The translations under genes were made by a program, and so were the position numbers. 64,000 bases of DNA from Heliocidaris erythrogramma. Its lineage: Eukaryota; Echinodermata; Echinoidea; Camarodonta; Echinometridae. The stretch is from assembly GCA_025617745.1 (NCBI GenBank), contig CM046871.1, positions 31,193,579 through 31,257,578 on the forward strand, read 5' to 3'. Positions 42,701-57,700 of the stretch are shown piece by piece. The notes under the pieces are model-generated. The model was not told the origin of the DNA and did no database searches. It was given only the letters and a program-made list of their open reading frames with translations. Within the stretch, counting starts at the first letter, position 1; every line of letters begins with the position of its first letter.

Positions 42701-45700
42701 CGGTGTAGTTTTTGGTTGGTTTTGTCATCTGTGGTGTATATTCTCAGTATTAAACAAAGAATTAGAGAAGGTTTACCTGTAATACTGCCACACACAGGAA
42801 ATAGAAGTTAGCAATTCTCCTGAACTGCTCAAATAGGTTCTTAGGGAAGAAGTTGATGGCTGTGTACTGCAAAAGAAACAGAGAAGAGAGAAAAACAAAG
42901 TAACAAGGATTTTGAGTGATGCTATCACAAACCGAATACCAAAACTTGCTTCTTCTTCTTATTCTTTTAATAGTTTGTTTGTTTACAAGGTATTTTCATG
43001 ATTCATTTTTGCTAAGCCTGATTCATTTTTGCTAAGCCTGAGTCATATCGAATATTTCATAAACCGGGATTCGACGGCTTTGATTCGATCGAATACCGGT
43101 GCATCGATAAATGATGGGCGGTGAAAACAGAGTTGCACACAGTTGCACGCAGTGCATGCACCATGCACCGGTGACCGGTCCGCTGGCATCGCGGGCATAT
43201 GTATGGGCTCTCGCTGCTCGAAATTAACGATAGCCCGCTAGCCAATGGCTAGTAAAAATCACAGCGGACGAGCCAAAATCTAAAGTTTCTAGTCCGTATG
43301 GCTAGCCAAAATATCACTAAGTAAGATTATTAATTCTTTGAATTTGAATCATTGTCGGGTATGTCGACAATGATTCAAATTCAAAGAATTAATAATCTTA
43401 CTTTGTCTTTGGAGAGCTGAATGGAACACGTTTGTTCGATGCCAAAAAAAACCAATACGAAATAAACTTTTCGTCGCTCAATATATAGACTCGACTTCAT
43501 TCAGCTTCAGAGATCATTCAGAAGTAATTGCCAATTTGATGAGAGTGTGATATTAGTTATTGCGAATTAAGTAGGAACACTCATACTCATGCCCGTATTT
43601 ATCATGTTCAATTATACAATTGTCAAATTGACAATGCAGAGAGAGTGCAAGAAAATTATCGTAAACTTTAGTTCGTAACGACAAAACGATTTTTCCATAG
43701 AGAAAGCACAGGTAAAGCGTGACATCCTCCGCGAGCGAATTAGCGAAAGTTAGCCAACAGTTTGAACTTTGAAGTCGCCTTCACGTTCTCTGCTAGTATA
43801 TATGCTGTACGTTACGGAGTTTCTTTTTTTATTTGAGTTTTTCATGGTGGCTACGGTAGTCAAAAATCTGGCGGACTACAAATCGATGCACCGAATTTGC
43901 CAAAACGTATTCGGTCGAACACCGGCTAACCAATCGATTCGACTAAGGCTTAATTTTTGCATTGTTTATTATTTTTTGTTATTGTTTTTCTTTTTTATAA
44001 ATTCTTGAAATCAATAAACCATGAGAACAAAAAAGATTCCATTAACTTTACACATGATTGCATCAACCGAATGGGGTTAATTCAATTATACTGATATAAT
44101 CTTGAATCATGTTCTGCTCTTTTCAAAGGGAACAACTTGTTTTCCTTTTCATTTGAATCTTACTGTAAACCTGGAATATTTTGCCGCGTGGAAGTTTTCT
44201 TGCATTTCGCGTGGCAAGAAATTTGCGCGAAAATAAAAACACATGAATATGTTTATATGTATTCTTTTGCCCATGAGTCTAGCACGTGGGCAAAATTAAA
44301 AACACAATCATGAAATTCACCTTACTCGCAAGATTAATCACGTGAAAATATCCACTTTCACAGTACATTCACACATATATATACATGTATGTATTGAAAT
44401 TCGGCTAAGAGTTTTCTTGACAATAAAAAAATAGACAAGCAATGAAAAGGGAGGCTAGTTACATGTAGCAGAAAAAACAACTTAGGCTGACAAGGACGAA
44501 AAGGTTAGGAATATTAAGTTTTTCCCCCCATTAACATGAAGGTTAGATTACATGTACTTTCTATCAAAATCCCAATCAGCCAATTCTCTGCCATGCAGCT
44601 CTTTTTCAGCAAGTGCACCGCATTGCCTAGCAACATGGCAAAGTATAAATAGGTTGGCTTGTTAATGAGTGAATGCAGAGTATATTCAAAGAGAGATCCA
44701 CTATTCCTTTTCTTCGCCAACCTCATCTATCACTATCATTGTACAGTGAATGCCTTTACAGTTGAGCAAATTAAAAGCGCTTTTAATTGTTTACTGGTAT
44801 GCAAGAAAAGAGAGATGCATTGTGGTATTCCTAATTCATTATCTTTTAATAATGTACACGATCACTCTTTAGAGCAATTGCCCATTTTGAAAGTATAAAA
44901 TGTTTTAATCTAAAATTAATTTGTAAAGCAATTTTTAGATGGGGACTGTTGAATAAACCCCTCATATTTTATGAGTAACAATTATCTTTGCAAGAATACA
45001 CTGGAAAAGTGTTATGCTTCATATTAACACAATATTTCATCGTATGAGGATTTCTCTCATGAAGTACAGAATACACGTCAAGCAAATTAATCATTCATTT
45101 TTGATGAAAAAGAATAACACCATACAGCAATTCTAATTTATTATCTGTAAGATCATCACTCTTCCAAGCTATTGTTCACTGCCATTCTGAAAGAAAGACT
45201 GGGTTTAATTAAAAGCATTATCCTGCAACTACTGAATAGGGATGATTGAATAGATCCTTACGTCAATATATTCTTCCCAAGATTATTTAAGCAGGATTGT
45301 TACGCAAATTTGCCGACTGTAGTTTTTATTTTGTATTATAAATATCAAATAAGGTGTTATAAATACAATACAAAAAATGATGACTTTACTCAAGTAGGTT
45401 ACATGTACTATCGAGACAAATCGTCACTGTGGTGATTATGATAATATGCAATCACTCTGTTATTTTATCTTACTTTACTAGTATGAGATAAGTCTTATGT
45501 ACATGTACATGTACCTCACTAAGTTTTGTGAGCAAGTTATAAAAAAATCCCTTAAGCATACGGTACACTGCCCATCGGTAAGTGCATGTACATGCCTGTT
45601 TATATTTTCATTGATATTATCCTTCTCCTTCACTTCTATTCTCTTTCACTTCTATATACATGTATGTAAGATAATACATAGCGGGAGTGTGCTTTGTCAA

Positions 45701-48700
45701 GTTTTTTTTTTTGTTGTTTACAAGGTCACCCTTGACAATGACATGAATTCTGGGTATTATCATTATCTTTGCAAGGACGCCGCTTCTAATTAGTTTGGTT
45801 GGTGTCCAAAACAAATAAACTGTCTGGAATCGCATAGTTGTTTAAAAAGAGGGTACCAAGACGTGAATTAGCATATCGTCTGTTTGGAGCCAGAATGGCG
45901 TTAACTCCTATACTTTAACACAGAGTTAATGCCCTTCTGGCTCTCAACAAACGATATTATCAGAATACCTACATGTACATGTAGTACAGCAAAACCAGAA
46001 ACATTCGCGTGCATTTAATGTTCGTGAATTTCGCGAATGGTTCAGATTCGCAAAAGTTTCATGCCGCGATATCATTGAATTATAATCGACATAACACTTA
46101 AAATTTTTGCAAATCACAAAAGTTTCTTGCTGTCTTTTACAAATGGCGAAAGTTTATGGCTTTACAGTCATCAGGTAATTTGCTCAATTTTTTTTTCTTT
46201 CTTTACAGCGTATGTACAGTCTAATGGCTAAGCCCTACATTTATGTCCAGATGTAGCTCCCTTGTCTGCGAACGTGCGTAAACGCACAATTCTGACTGAA
46301 CAAAACAATCCAAAAACACAAACTTTATGTCTGTTCTTTACATCAATACACAACTAAAAATATCACTGAAGATGATGATTAATACCCCTGCCCCGTGACA
46401 ACAGCCTTTCTTGACTTTTGGTCGAAAACTGAGGAAGTAGTTTGATCCGCAAGATTTTTCCCTGATTTACTGCCATAGATATGCCGTTTCCATGGCAACG
46501 CAGCTTCCGACACATCCAAAAAATATGTCTTGCACATTTTCCCACCAAGACCAATGTGTGTACCAAATTTCTTGACTTTTGGTCAAAAACTGAGGAAGTA
46601 GTTCGATCCGCAAGATTTTTCCCTGATTAACTGCCATAGAAATGCCATTTCCATGGCAACGCAGCTTCCGACACATCAAAAAAATATGTTCTACATATCA
46701 TCCCAGTAAGACCAATGTGTGTACCAAATTTCTTGACTTTTGGTCGAAAAATGAGGAAGTAGTTCAATCCGCAAGATTTTTCCCTGATTTACTGCCATAG
46801 ATATGCCGTTTCCATGGCAACGCAGATTCCAACTCATCCGAAAAATATGTCTTGCACATATTCCACCAAGACCAATGTGTTTACCAAATTTCATGACTTT
46901 CGGTCAAAAACTGAGGAAGTAGTTCAATCCGCAAGATTTTTCCCTGATTTACTGCCATAGATATGCCGTTTCCATGGCAACGCAGATTCCAACTCATCCG
47001 AAAAATATGTCTTGCACATCTTCCCACCAAGACCAATGTGTGTACCAAATTTCATGACTTTCGGTCAAAAACTGAGGAAGTAGTTCGATCCGCAAGGTGT
47101 TTCCTTGATTTTCTGCTATAAATATGCCGCTACCATGGCAACGCAGATTCCGACTCATCCGTAAAATATGTCTTGCACATCTTCCCACCAAGACCAATGT
47201 GTGTACCAAATTTCATGACTTTCGGTCAAAAACTGAGAAAGTAGTTAGATCCGCAAGATTTGCAACGGACTGACCAACCGACCACCCGCCCAACATGATT
47301 TGCAAAAATTTTAAGTGTTATGTCGATTATAATTCAATTATATCGCGGCATGAAACTTTTGCGAATCTGAACCATTCGCGAAATTCACGAACATTAAATG
47401 CACGCGAATGTTTCTGGTTTTGCTGTACTACATGTAGGTGTTCCAATAATATACTAATTCACGTCGAGGTATACCCTTGTTTTAAACAGCTATGTGATTC
47501 CAGACAGTTAATTTGTTTTGGACACCAACCAAACTAATTAGAAGCGGCGTCCTTGCAAAGACAATGATAATACACAGAATTCATGTCATTGTCAAGGGTG
47601 ACCTTGTAAACAACAACAAAAAAACTTGACAAAGCACACTCCCGCTAAGTATTATCTTACATATATAGAAGTGAAAGAGAATAGAAGTGAAGGAGAAGGA
47701 TAATATCAATGAAAATATAAACAGGCATGTACATGTACATGCACTTTAATACCAGTAAGCAGTGTACCGTATGCTCAAGAGTTTTTTTATACTACATGTA
47801 CTACATGATTCCGACTCATCCGTAAAATATGTCTTGCACATCTTCCCACCAAGACCAATGTGTGTACCAAATTTCATGACTTTCGGTCAAAAACTGAGGA
47901 AGTAGTTCGATCCGCAAAGTGTTTCCTTGATTTTCTGCTATAAATATGCCGTTACCATGGCAACGCAGATTCCGACTCATCTGAAAAATATGTCTTGCAC
48001 ATCTTCCCACCAAGACCAATGTGTGTACCAAATTTCATGACTTTCGGTCAAAAACTGAGAAAGTAGTTCGATCCGCAAGATTTGCAACGGACTGACCAAC
48101 CGACCACCCGCCCAACCGTCGACTGATTCCTATATATACCCCCTTCAAACTTCGTTTGGCAGGGATATAATAATGCAAAATCATGTAGAAAAGTATTAAG
48201 AAAAGTTCTTAGTTTAAAACACAATTTCATTTAGGCCTACAAGCTTCAAACTGTCATCTTTCATCTCAAGAATTCAACATGTGTGTATAAAAATGAGTGA
48301 GTACAGAGACATGGGGTATGTTTATATTTGCAATGTTAAAATGACACAGCTGTCTGTACATGTAAGTGAGAAAAAGTTCTTAAATTATGATCAGAATTGG
48401 CACACTTACCATCTAAAAGAAAACAACCAAGAATCACATCTATGAGTAAGAACAATCATTACATGAATTAAAAAATAAATAAAAAACATAATACAGGAAT
48501 ACAAAAAAAATCATAAAGTACCGGTACATATTTATACTATCTGACAAAATTACCTTTGAAGAGACCACAGTATTGTCTGGGAAATCTTGCGGAATGTAGG
48601 CTTCATCTTCGACAGGAGGGGGTTTGTTGCCCACGAACACCGTTCGGTTCTCAGGGACATACTTCTCCGTGAGACCCTGCAACAGTCAACAAACAGAGAA

Positions 48701-51700
48701 AGAGAAAATATTTGATTATGACAACGAAAGACAGATGGTTTCTAAAGTGGGCAAAGAACAAACGAAAATTAGATCTATATATTGCTATTCAAAAGGAGAA
48801 TCTCTGAATATTACATGGAATCGATAAATAATACGATGCACTGTACAGTTTGAGAAAGATCCTCAAGACAAATTACAAATTTACATGTACATGTACATGT
48901 ACTAGAGAAGATGTGCTGCTTTCCCTGATCTAGCAGCATGCACTAAAGTGCACTTACATTTCAAATTCAACATTTTCCTCATACATGTACATGTATTTGT
49001 ATTTGTACGTATTTGCACATCTACATTGTATTTGTATGTTATTGCCATTTCAATCTCATTCTTGTAGTTTTTTGTATGTCAATGGCCCCTGATGCTTTGC
49101 CTTTCTCTTGGGAGGTTCCCAAATCAATCAAATATGCTGCCTTTTCATCATGTAAATATTTATAATATTCTAATGGTTAAACAATTTGAAACTGAAGAGA
49201 TTTTAAAAATACATTAATATTGTGACTGTGAACAATTTCTGTTCTCTTCTTCCTGGGGAGCGTTTCATCAAGTGTCTTGTCGGTGATTTTTAACGACAAA
49301 TTTGCTCTCAGCCAATCAGATGCCAGGATTTCAGTAGCTTATAACAGTTGTCGGTAAAAATCACTGACAAAACACTTGATGAAACGCTCCCCTGGTGGCA
49401 GCAGCACCGAACCATTGACAATTGCCTTTAAATACATGTACATGTGACTGTGTTATCCCCAGCTTTTTGCAGGTTTTTCTTTCACCAGGATGGGCTTGGG
49501 TGGTACGTGCTTGTACCTTGAGGCAACAGCACATGAAGCCGGATACCATTACCCAACAACAGTGTTTGGTTTCCCTTTATCATAATATTGACATTGCTGC
49601 CCTCCTTTCATTAGAGTTAAAGGGTACCAGGCCAACCACCAAAAATATTATGCTTTGTATGTTCGGGGTTATGTTATAGCACATTCAAAATATGAGCTTC
49701 AAATATTACTTCTATAAGAAAGAGTGCAAGTTTAAATTCACTCAGAAAAAAAGCGAATTGTGAGTAGACTAAGCGACACAAACATAGTACGTGCTTGCCT
49801 AGATTACCTTGTGTAGGGCCTGCGCCAACCCAAGCCACGCAAAACCCTACTCCAACTCAGGTTTGGCATGAACCTATTCTTTAATGTTATCCTTAATTTT
49901 CTTCATACTTCCTATTCCGTTAAACCGAAAGAACGTGAGGTAGACTTTCTTTTTAGTTGATTTTAAACATTCTAGCTGCACACAAATTATTTTTTAGGTG
50001 ATTGCTACACTTTAAAGCACATTCACACTAGTACAGGGAACTCATATGAAGAGAGATTGTAGTAAAGAAACTACCTGCATTTTTCAGGAGGTAATTTTTT
50101 AGAAATGTTCAGGGATACTGTCTCCATCCCAACCACGACTTAACTCCCCTCTCCCAGATTAATATAAATAAAGTTTATAAAGTCATGTAGATGCAAAATG
50201 AATTTTCATATTTAAGGGGGGGGGTGTTTATAATCACACATGCTTACATGTTGTCGCTACATGTACATATAATGCTATGCCTATTTCCATGTCAAGCTTT
50301 TCATTTTGATAATTAAGTGGTTGTAAACCGTGAACATTATCACTATCTTCAAAAGACAATGCTTTTAATTACAATGTAGATTAGGTTGTCAGTTTATAAA
50401 GTTAGGATGGATGACATTATCCAACCATCAAAACACCTCTAAAACATAATCAGGATATTACATGTAAACATGTCCAATGAAGACTACACTGTAGACATAT
50501 TTTGACTGGTTGGGGTGGGGGTCATATGGGACAGTCAAATAATTTTCCTGTCAGTTTCCTCTTGTGAAAATATGTCTGTTCCATATCAAAAGTGAGAAAA
50601 ATGACATGAGTAATATCACATTCCATGATTTATGGTAGGTTCTCCATATCATCAGTAATCTGAATTCAAACATTCAAGTAAAGTTTCCAAGAGTTTGTCC
50701 ACTTGACTTTCTCTCAAACCATCACTGACTAGACCTTCATTCACTTCAGTGGAGGATCCAGGGGTTACAGGGTTACAGGGTTACGGGGCTCCAGACCCCC
50801 CCCCCCCCCCCCCCTCTCTTCCTTCACTTTCTTCTTTGCCTGTCATTTTTTTTTTCTTTTTCTTTAGTCACTCACCACACATTAAATCTGATGACCCTTT
50901 TAATCTTTAATTGCTTGTCAGAATTTTGTAAGAATTTGATCCCAGCCCCCCCCCCCCCCTTACAAAATCCTGGAACTTCCCTCGAACATATTTGCTTCTT
51001 TGATACTTCTGCTTCTAATCGGGCAAACTTTGTAGGAAGGTTTCAACACAACTCCCCTTTGAATTTAGAGATTTCTTCTTTTTTTAATTCAAAAGAATCA
51101 GGAACTAAACTGGAGTCATCAAAATGTAGTAGGTCCATGCTGTTACCGAGACCAGTTTCCATTTACAAGTACACCCTTTGGGGTTTAAATGGGGTTACAC
51201 TCTGTTCTACATTTATTAACTGAGCACAACACCTCAGGCATACCATATGTTGACAGACAGGTTTCACTTTACAAATCCTTGGATAATTGGGTGACACCTG
51301 AAACCTGAGAGAGAGAGAGAGAGAGTGGGTGGCTGGGTCCATGGGCCTGTTACCACAGACTTTGCAAAACATTTAATAGTCAAGTTCACACGACTGGAGC
51401 TAAACTTTAAGTTTCGCTTGTAGTCTCAAAACTTTAAGTTATCTTGTAGTTTCAGACCGTATGAACGGACTTGTAGTTTTGAAACTTTAAGTTTACTTGT
51501 AGTATTTTACAACGAGCTCGTGGTTAACGCCGAAACCACAAGCAGTGCATGGTCTTCCATCGCAGTTTCGGACAGTGGACAGAATAAACTTTAAATATCG
51601 CAGCTTTTTTAATAGCGATGACCTTGCTGTTCATGTTAAACTTCCGGGTCATACCCTTCGCACAAATTATGAACATACAATGTATGATCTGCATGTGTAC

Positions 51701-54700
51701 TGTACACACAATCAGTAGCATCTACAGGTACTTCCAGGGTTAACCTCAACGATCACTGGGCTTGTAGTTTCAGCTCATTGTTTTGGGCTTGTGTGAACCC
51801 TTGTTGTGGAGAGTCGTGGTTTCGTTAACTTAAGTTTCGAAACCACAAGTCCTGTATGAACGTGCCTATTCAGTTACACTGCTCAAGTTTGAATACTTTC
51901 AAACAAAAATAAACAAATAAAAGGTATAGGATCATGACACACGGGGACTCAATTTAAAATCACTTTCTGTGTTACTTTACATGCATTTCTGTAACTTGTT
52001 GGATTTTTAATATACGAGCAGACCTGTGTACAAGAAAACGGAAAGCCATTTGCTTTACTGAAGTTGTCTACTGTCTATACCACCCCCCCCCCCCCCCCTC
52101 CAACAAAAACCAATAAAAACAACCAACAAAAAAAAAGTCATCTTTTTATCAAAATATCAGGTCAGACATGCCATTTCAAATTTGAAAGTTTCTGACTTTC
52201 TGTTGTTTTGGCATGGACCCAAAATCTAATTTGTCTCAGTACAGCCTACAGGTGTACTGTAGAGTAAAGTGAGGTATATTATGATTTTAATATTGATGTG
52301 CATATTTTGAACCATATGGCAGACTCATTCTATTCCAAAACAAAGTTATAAGACAAAGTTTTCTAGTGCCATTTTTCCAGTGACATTTTTCCAGTGACAG
52401 CTCCATTTTTTTTCCTGCAGTAAACCAGTCATACATTACAAAAAATAGACATGTTAATAAAACTGATCTGAGCCTGAGTGATTACATATGAACAAATGTC
52501 CTTGATCATATATTGCAACCTGATTTTAATAACAAAAGGTGCTTCGAATTGAAATAAATACAAGAAGATTATTTTTTTCATTTACTACAGTTCGTGATAT
52601 CAGTACACATGTACGCACACGTACAAGCTCCATGGTTTAATTTCATATGGATGCATAAATTAACATTCAAAGCAAATTACAATGTATGGTTTCAGCATTG
52701 TACATGTATTTATTATATTTTGTGTCGCTTAAATGATAAGTGAATATTCTTATTAATAAAAAAGAACTTTTGTGAATGAGTATTATAGGAAGTAATTCTC
52801 ATTGGTCTTCACTAAATACTACTAGTACATGTACATGTACATCACTATGAACATGGCGAACAAAGAAGCGGACAAAATATACAGCTCCTCATTGTACCTT
52901 CCACACTTGCTCTGCTAGACAATAGAACATCCCTTCATTGCTATTATGTAAAAATATGTAGAACAGATGCATATTCACCCGTTCTACTTTATATTTTACA
53001 TAATAGCAATGCAGGGATGTTCTTTGTCTACCAGAACAATTGTGGAGGGTACAATGAGGAGCGGTATATTTTGTCCGCTTTCTTTGTCATCGTGTTCATT
53101 GCGTACCTGTACAGTTGTGTGACTTGTGTACATGTGCAGGTACCTTGTATTTCAGACAAATACCATTGTGCCTTTTCTACAGAATTTACATTACGATGTA
53201 CCTTCAACTATTGGGGTTTTAATCATCCTAATAGGCCTGCATAGTATGCTCTCCTTTTTTTAAATTTGAAAAAAAAGTGTTTTTAAAAAGTTATTCATTG
53301 CAGTCTTCAGGAAATTCAATTAACCTTTTCAGGACAGGAATGAATAATTCAAGGGCTAAATTGATCACAGTTTGTCCTTCAAATTGTCAACAGTATTAAG
53401 CTTTTTCTTTTAGTGCTACATGGTTCCAATAAGGTGCGATTTCTTTGAAAACAAGATACATACATGTACATGGTTACAAATTTTGTTGAAGCATTGAAAA
53501 AGTTGCCAATTTTGATAAAACATGATGATTTAGAACCTATTATCATATTGCAAATTTAAGGATTTTAAAGCCTACTCTCGTTTTTAAAATTCCTGGCATC
53601 AAATTCACTATGGTCATTCACCAGAAAAGGCCAGAGTGTGTGCAGAAATTTTTGCTCTTTCCACTCATGCATCTGGTATATTTTTTGGAGCCCTGAATCA
53701 AAAGTTATTGAGCCAAACCACAAAATGAGGTCAATTGTCTTGAAAGGGTAAATTCAACTCATCTTTGAATTTGAATTACGCTGTAGACCAATTTTATTTG
53801 TATGTTGTTACAGAGCATGTAATTTACAGTAAAAGTACTAAATATTTTTGTACATGTACACCAGCTAAATTTATAGAATACTTCAGGGTACTTTATGCAC
53901 ATGTATTTAGGTCCAGAATTTTCTTTTTCCAAACAAATCAATAGGTCCAGTACTGTACATGTATACAGTACATGTGTACAAGTACATGTACATGTATAGT
54001 ATACATGTACATGTATGTACAGAGAGCAGACTAATACCGTCATCACAGCTATATCTGGCTAGTATGATAAGAACCATTCCTGAATGGATTGTTGTTTATT
54101 GATTAACTAAGGGAGGTGTGTAGACTCAAAGTGCATTACATGTACTTGTAATTCATCATCCATAATGACTGACATCACTACGGCGCTCTAAAAACACCAT
54201 TATCACACACCCATGTAATTTAAATGCTGATTGTGATTACAGACACATTCATATTAATTACCAGTACATGTAATGCGAAAAGGTTTGGTTCGTAAATAAT
54301 CGTAGGAGGTGCTCTTATCAGGCAGGACACTGCACAGTAACTGATAAGTGTTATCAATCTGAGGTGTGGTTCAGAAAGAAAAATATTTCATAAAGCATAG
54401 GAAGACACGCTCAAGAGAGGCAAAGCATGAGCAATTCTATTATTACCTACTTCACTATCACTATGAACATGGCAAACAAAGAAGCGGACAAAATATACAG
54501 CTCCTCATTGTACCTTCCACAATTGATCTGGTAGACAATAGAACATCCCTTCATTGCTATTATGTAAAAAATATGTAGAACAGGTGTCACATGCATATTC
54601 ACCCGTTCTACTTATTTTACATAAAAGCAATGAAGGGCTGTTCCTTTGTCTACCAGAACAATTGTGGAGGGTACAATGAGGAGCTGTACATTTTGTCCGC

Positions 54701-57700
54701 TTTCTCTGTCATCGTGTTCGTACTATATGTGTAGATATACATTTGTACACTTGTATATAAATTATTTAGGACTTTTTCACTACTTTTCAAGATGTTCATA
54801 CTGTACAGTGTGGCACCACTCTGAGTTCCCCGTATCCATACAGTATGGTTTTGTATGTAAGCAAGTTATGATATTCTTTTTGACATAAAAGGGAAACAGT
54901 TACCCCCATGGAAATTGACCTTCTTCATCAATTCATATTGATATTACACTCCACATAAAAGTTTGGTATATTTACGTGTACAAGATAGTATAGGGCTGAC
55001 AGGCTTAAGAATCCATGATTTAGTTGTGGAAACTACAGTAATTTCCGCGTATCTTGGATAAATTTGTAGGCGCATATCATACAAGTGCATGACTGATGAC
55101 AACACAGTAGCAAACAATGACAGGTGAACTCTATAACTGACCCACTATCATTGACCCTACTCAAGGTCATTTATTGGGATCCATATTCACATCAACACAG
55201 AATATCAGTCTGCTTCCTTTTTATGATGTTCTCTACACAATACTCCATACAATACTCCATGTGGCAGCCAATAAATCTATTGTGATTTCCGGAACCAGTT
55301 CCCAACTGACATAAAATCTATTTCTAGACCAACCCGTGACTTCTGAATTCTCTCATTCTTCTAGGCTTAACCCTCTCGTTACCACAAGACTAAAATACTA
55401 TTCACTTTGTACATAGTGTTGTTGACTTTGGTCCGGACAGGGTTAAACGGAAAGTCACCTTGGTATTAAGTTAGTTTTTAATAATAGAAGTACAAAAATT
55501 GAAGAAACAGATCAATGAACGTTTGAGCAAAGAAATAAGAAAGATATGAATTTTTGAAGTTGCAATCAATCAAACACAAATAGATGACTCTGTAATTCTT
55601 GCGAGCTCCTAGATTTGCTCCATATATAAATTCATAAATTTTAATTTTCTTTGTTTTTGATGAGGGAATAGATTTGTATCAGACAAGTTTCATGTAAAAG
55701 CTAATAAAGTGAAATGATTATACATGTATCTACAGTAGGGTGCATGTATGATAAAATATTTCATTTAGAGAAAATGGAAATTTATGATTTTTTTTTTAAA
55801 TACAGGCATATGGGAGAGGAGCTCGCAAGATACATTACAGAGTTGCCAATTTGTGTTTTTGGTTGATTACAACTTCAAAAATTCAAAAATTCATAACTTT
55901 CTTATTTCTTATCTGATTTTGCTCAAACTTTCATTGATCTGTTTCTTAATTTTGCTGCTTCTATTAAAACCAAGTTGATATTAGGGTGGAATTCCCCTTT
56001 AAAACAAGAACAACTGATTCCCAAAAGCAATTGGTTTATCTCTCATACATACATGTAAATCCACGATCTTTTACAGTGCCCATGTTAACTTTTTATTGTA
56101 TCCATGTATATTATTGTAATTTATGTTTTTCTTTAAATATGTTTATTTATAAATCCTATTATGTTTGACATGCATGGTTGAATTGAACTGAAAAGACCAT
56201 TGTAGCCTGTGTAAGCTCGGATAAACCAAGAGTTATCACAGAAAACTCCTTGGATAAACCGAACATACAACTACTACATGTCATTTTCTTTCAAGTTTGG
56301 ATATTATCACTTCCAGAAAGCAGCAATTACTCTGGGCAGTATACAGTAGATCTACTTTTTATGACCAATTTGATGTTTGTTACTTTAAAAAAATACAATG
56401 ATACTGGAGGTCTCAGAAGACCTGGTGATCAAATCCATAAATCATGAGTCAAATAAAAATTTAGAGAAGTCCAGATAAGTCCACTTGCTCCTCTCTGTCC
56501 AGAGGTCACATTCAATGTCTCTATGACTGGAGTAGTAAATGATGATTACACAATGCTTCTTTAAGGGACCTTTCACACTGACAAAACCTCATTGTACTTG
56601 TTAACATACAATGCACATTATGTGTTTTACTGTTTTCAGTTCATGTATGAACACAACCATTTTCTTCTTGCACTGAAAATAAGAAATTTTATGTTGTACA
56701 GTTGGCCAAAGGAAAAGGCCAAACAAAATAAACAAAATAGAATTGCCAAGTAATTCATGTGTACATACATGTAATGTCCAATGTAATATAAAGCTCATGC
56801 TAGATAGAACATTTAATAAAATACTTTTTACTCTCTTTTTTAAATTTGTTTTTGTTTTTGTTTTTGTTTTTGTTTTTGTTTGTTTATTGGAAGCAGTGAG
56901 GAAATTTAAAATGCATTGATCTGTAGAATCAACTTTTGAAAACAAAGTTTTCTTATTTCAAGCACGGCCACTTTACGCAGACTAACCCTTCCAGAATTGA
57001 CAAATGACAGATCACGGGGAAAGTGCTTTACAGCTTGAAAAGCCATTCCCACTGACAAATTTCTTTCTGGAATGTCGCTAACAGCTGATAACTGCCTCTT
57101 GAAAATAAATTTGGAGCGCAACATCTGGTGTCTCGATTTCAAGAGGTTATCAGATTTTGTGAAGCTGATGTTTTTCTCTTTTTTTTTTCCTTTGACGTGA
57201 CATAATGTTTACTGCAGTTCAAGTGCATGGGAGGAGAGAGGGAAATGAAGGAGATATGCATTTTATGACGATAATCATGAAGAGAGAGAGGGGGGAACAA
57301 AGGAGCGAAATGGAATGAGGTGGAAGAAGAAAAAGAGACAGGAAAGTGGAAACTCTAGCAAGATTGTCTGAAATGAACACAAAAAAAGAGAGAAATTTTT
57401 CTACTATTTACAGTGTGCAGTACATGTAATGTATTAAAGCGAGAGCAATATTTGTAATTTTTACAAGTTTACAGGAGAGGGGAATCAAGGACATGTACAT
57501 GAAGAAAGGAAATGGGAAAATGAAGGGGAAAGTGGAGGGTGTAGGAGAAAAGGGACACGGCTTATGTACATGTAGAAAGGAGGGAGACATGGAAGGGGGA
57601 AGGGGGAAGGGGAAGGGGGAGGAGGGAGGGGGAGGGAGGGGGGAGGAGGGAGGAGGGAGGGGGAGGGGGAAGGGGAAGGAGGGGGAAGGGGAAGGGGAAG

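Noticed and set aside
46360-48075. CRISPR-like regular repeats
   Set aside because: Units of about 155 bp are contiguous with no unique spacers, and the genome is eukaryotic; this is a tandem array.
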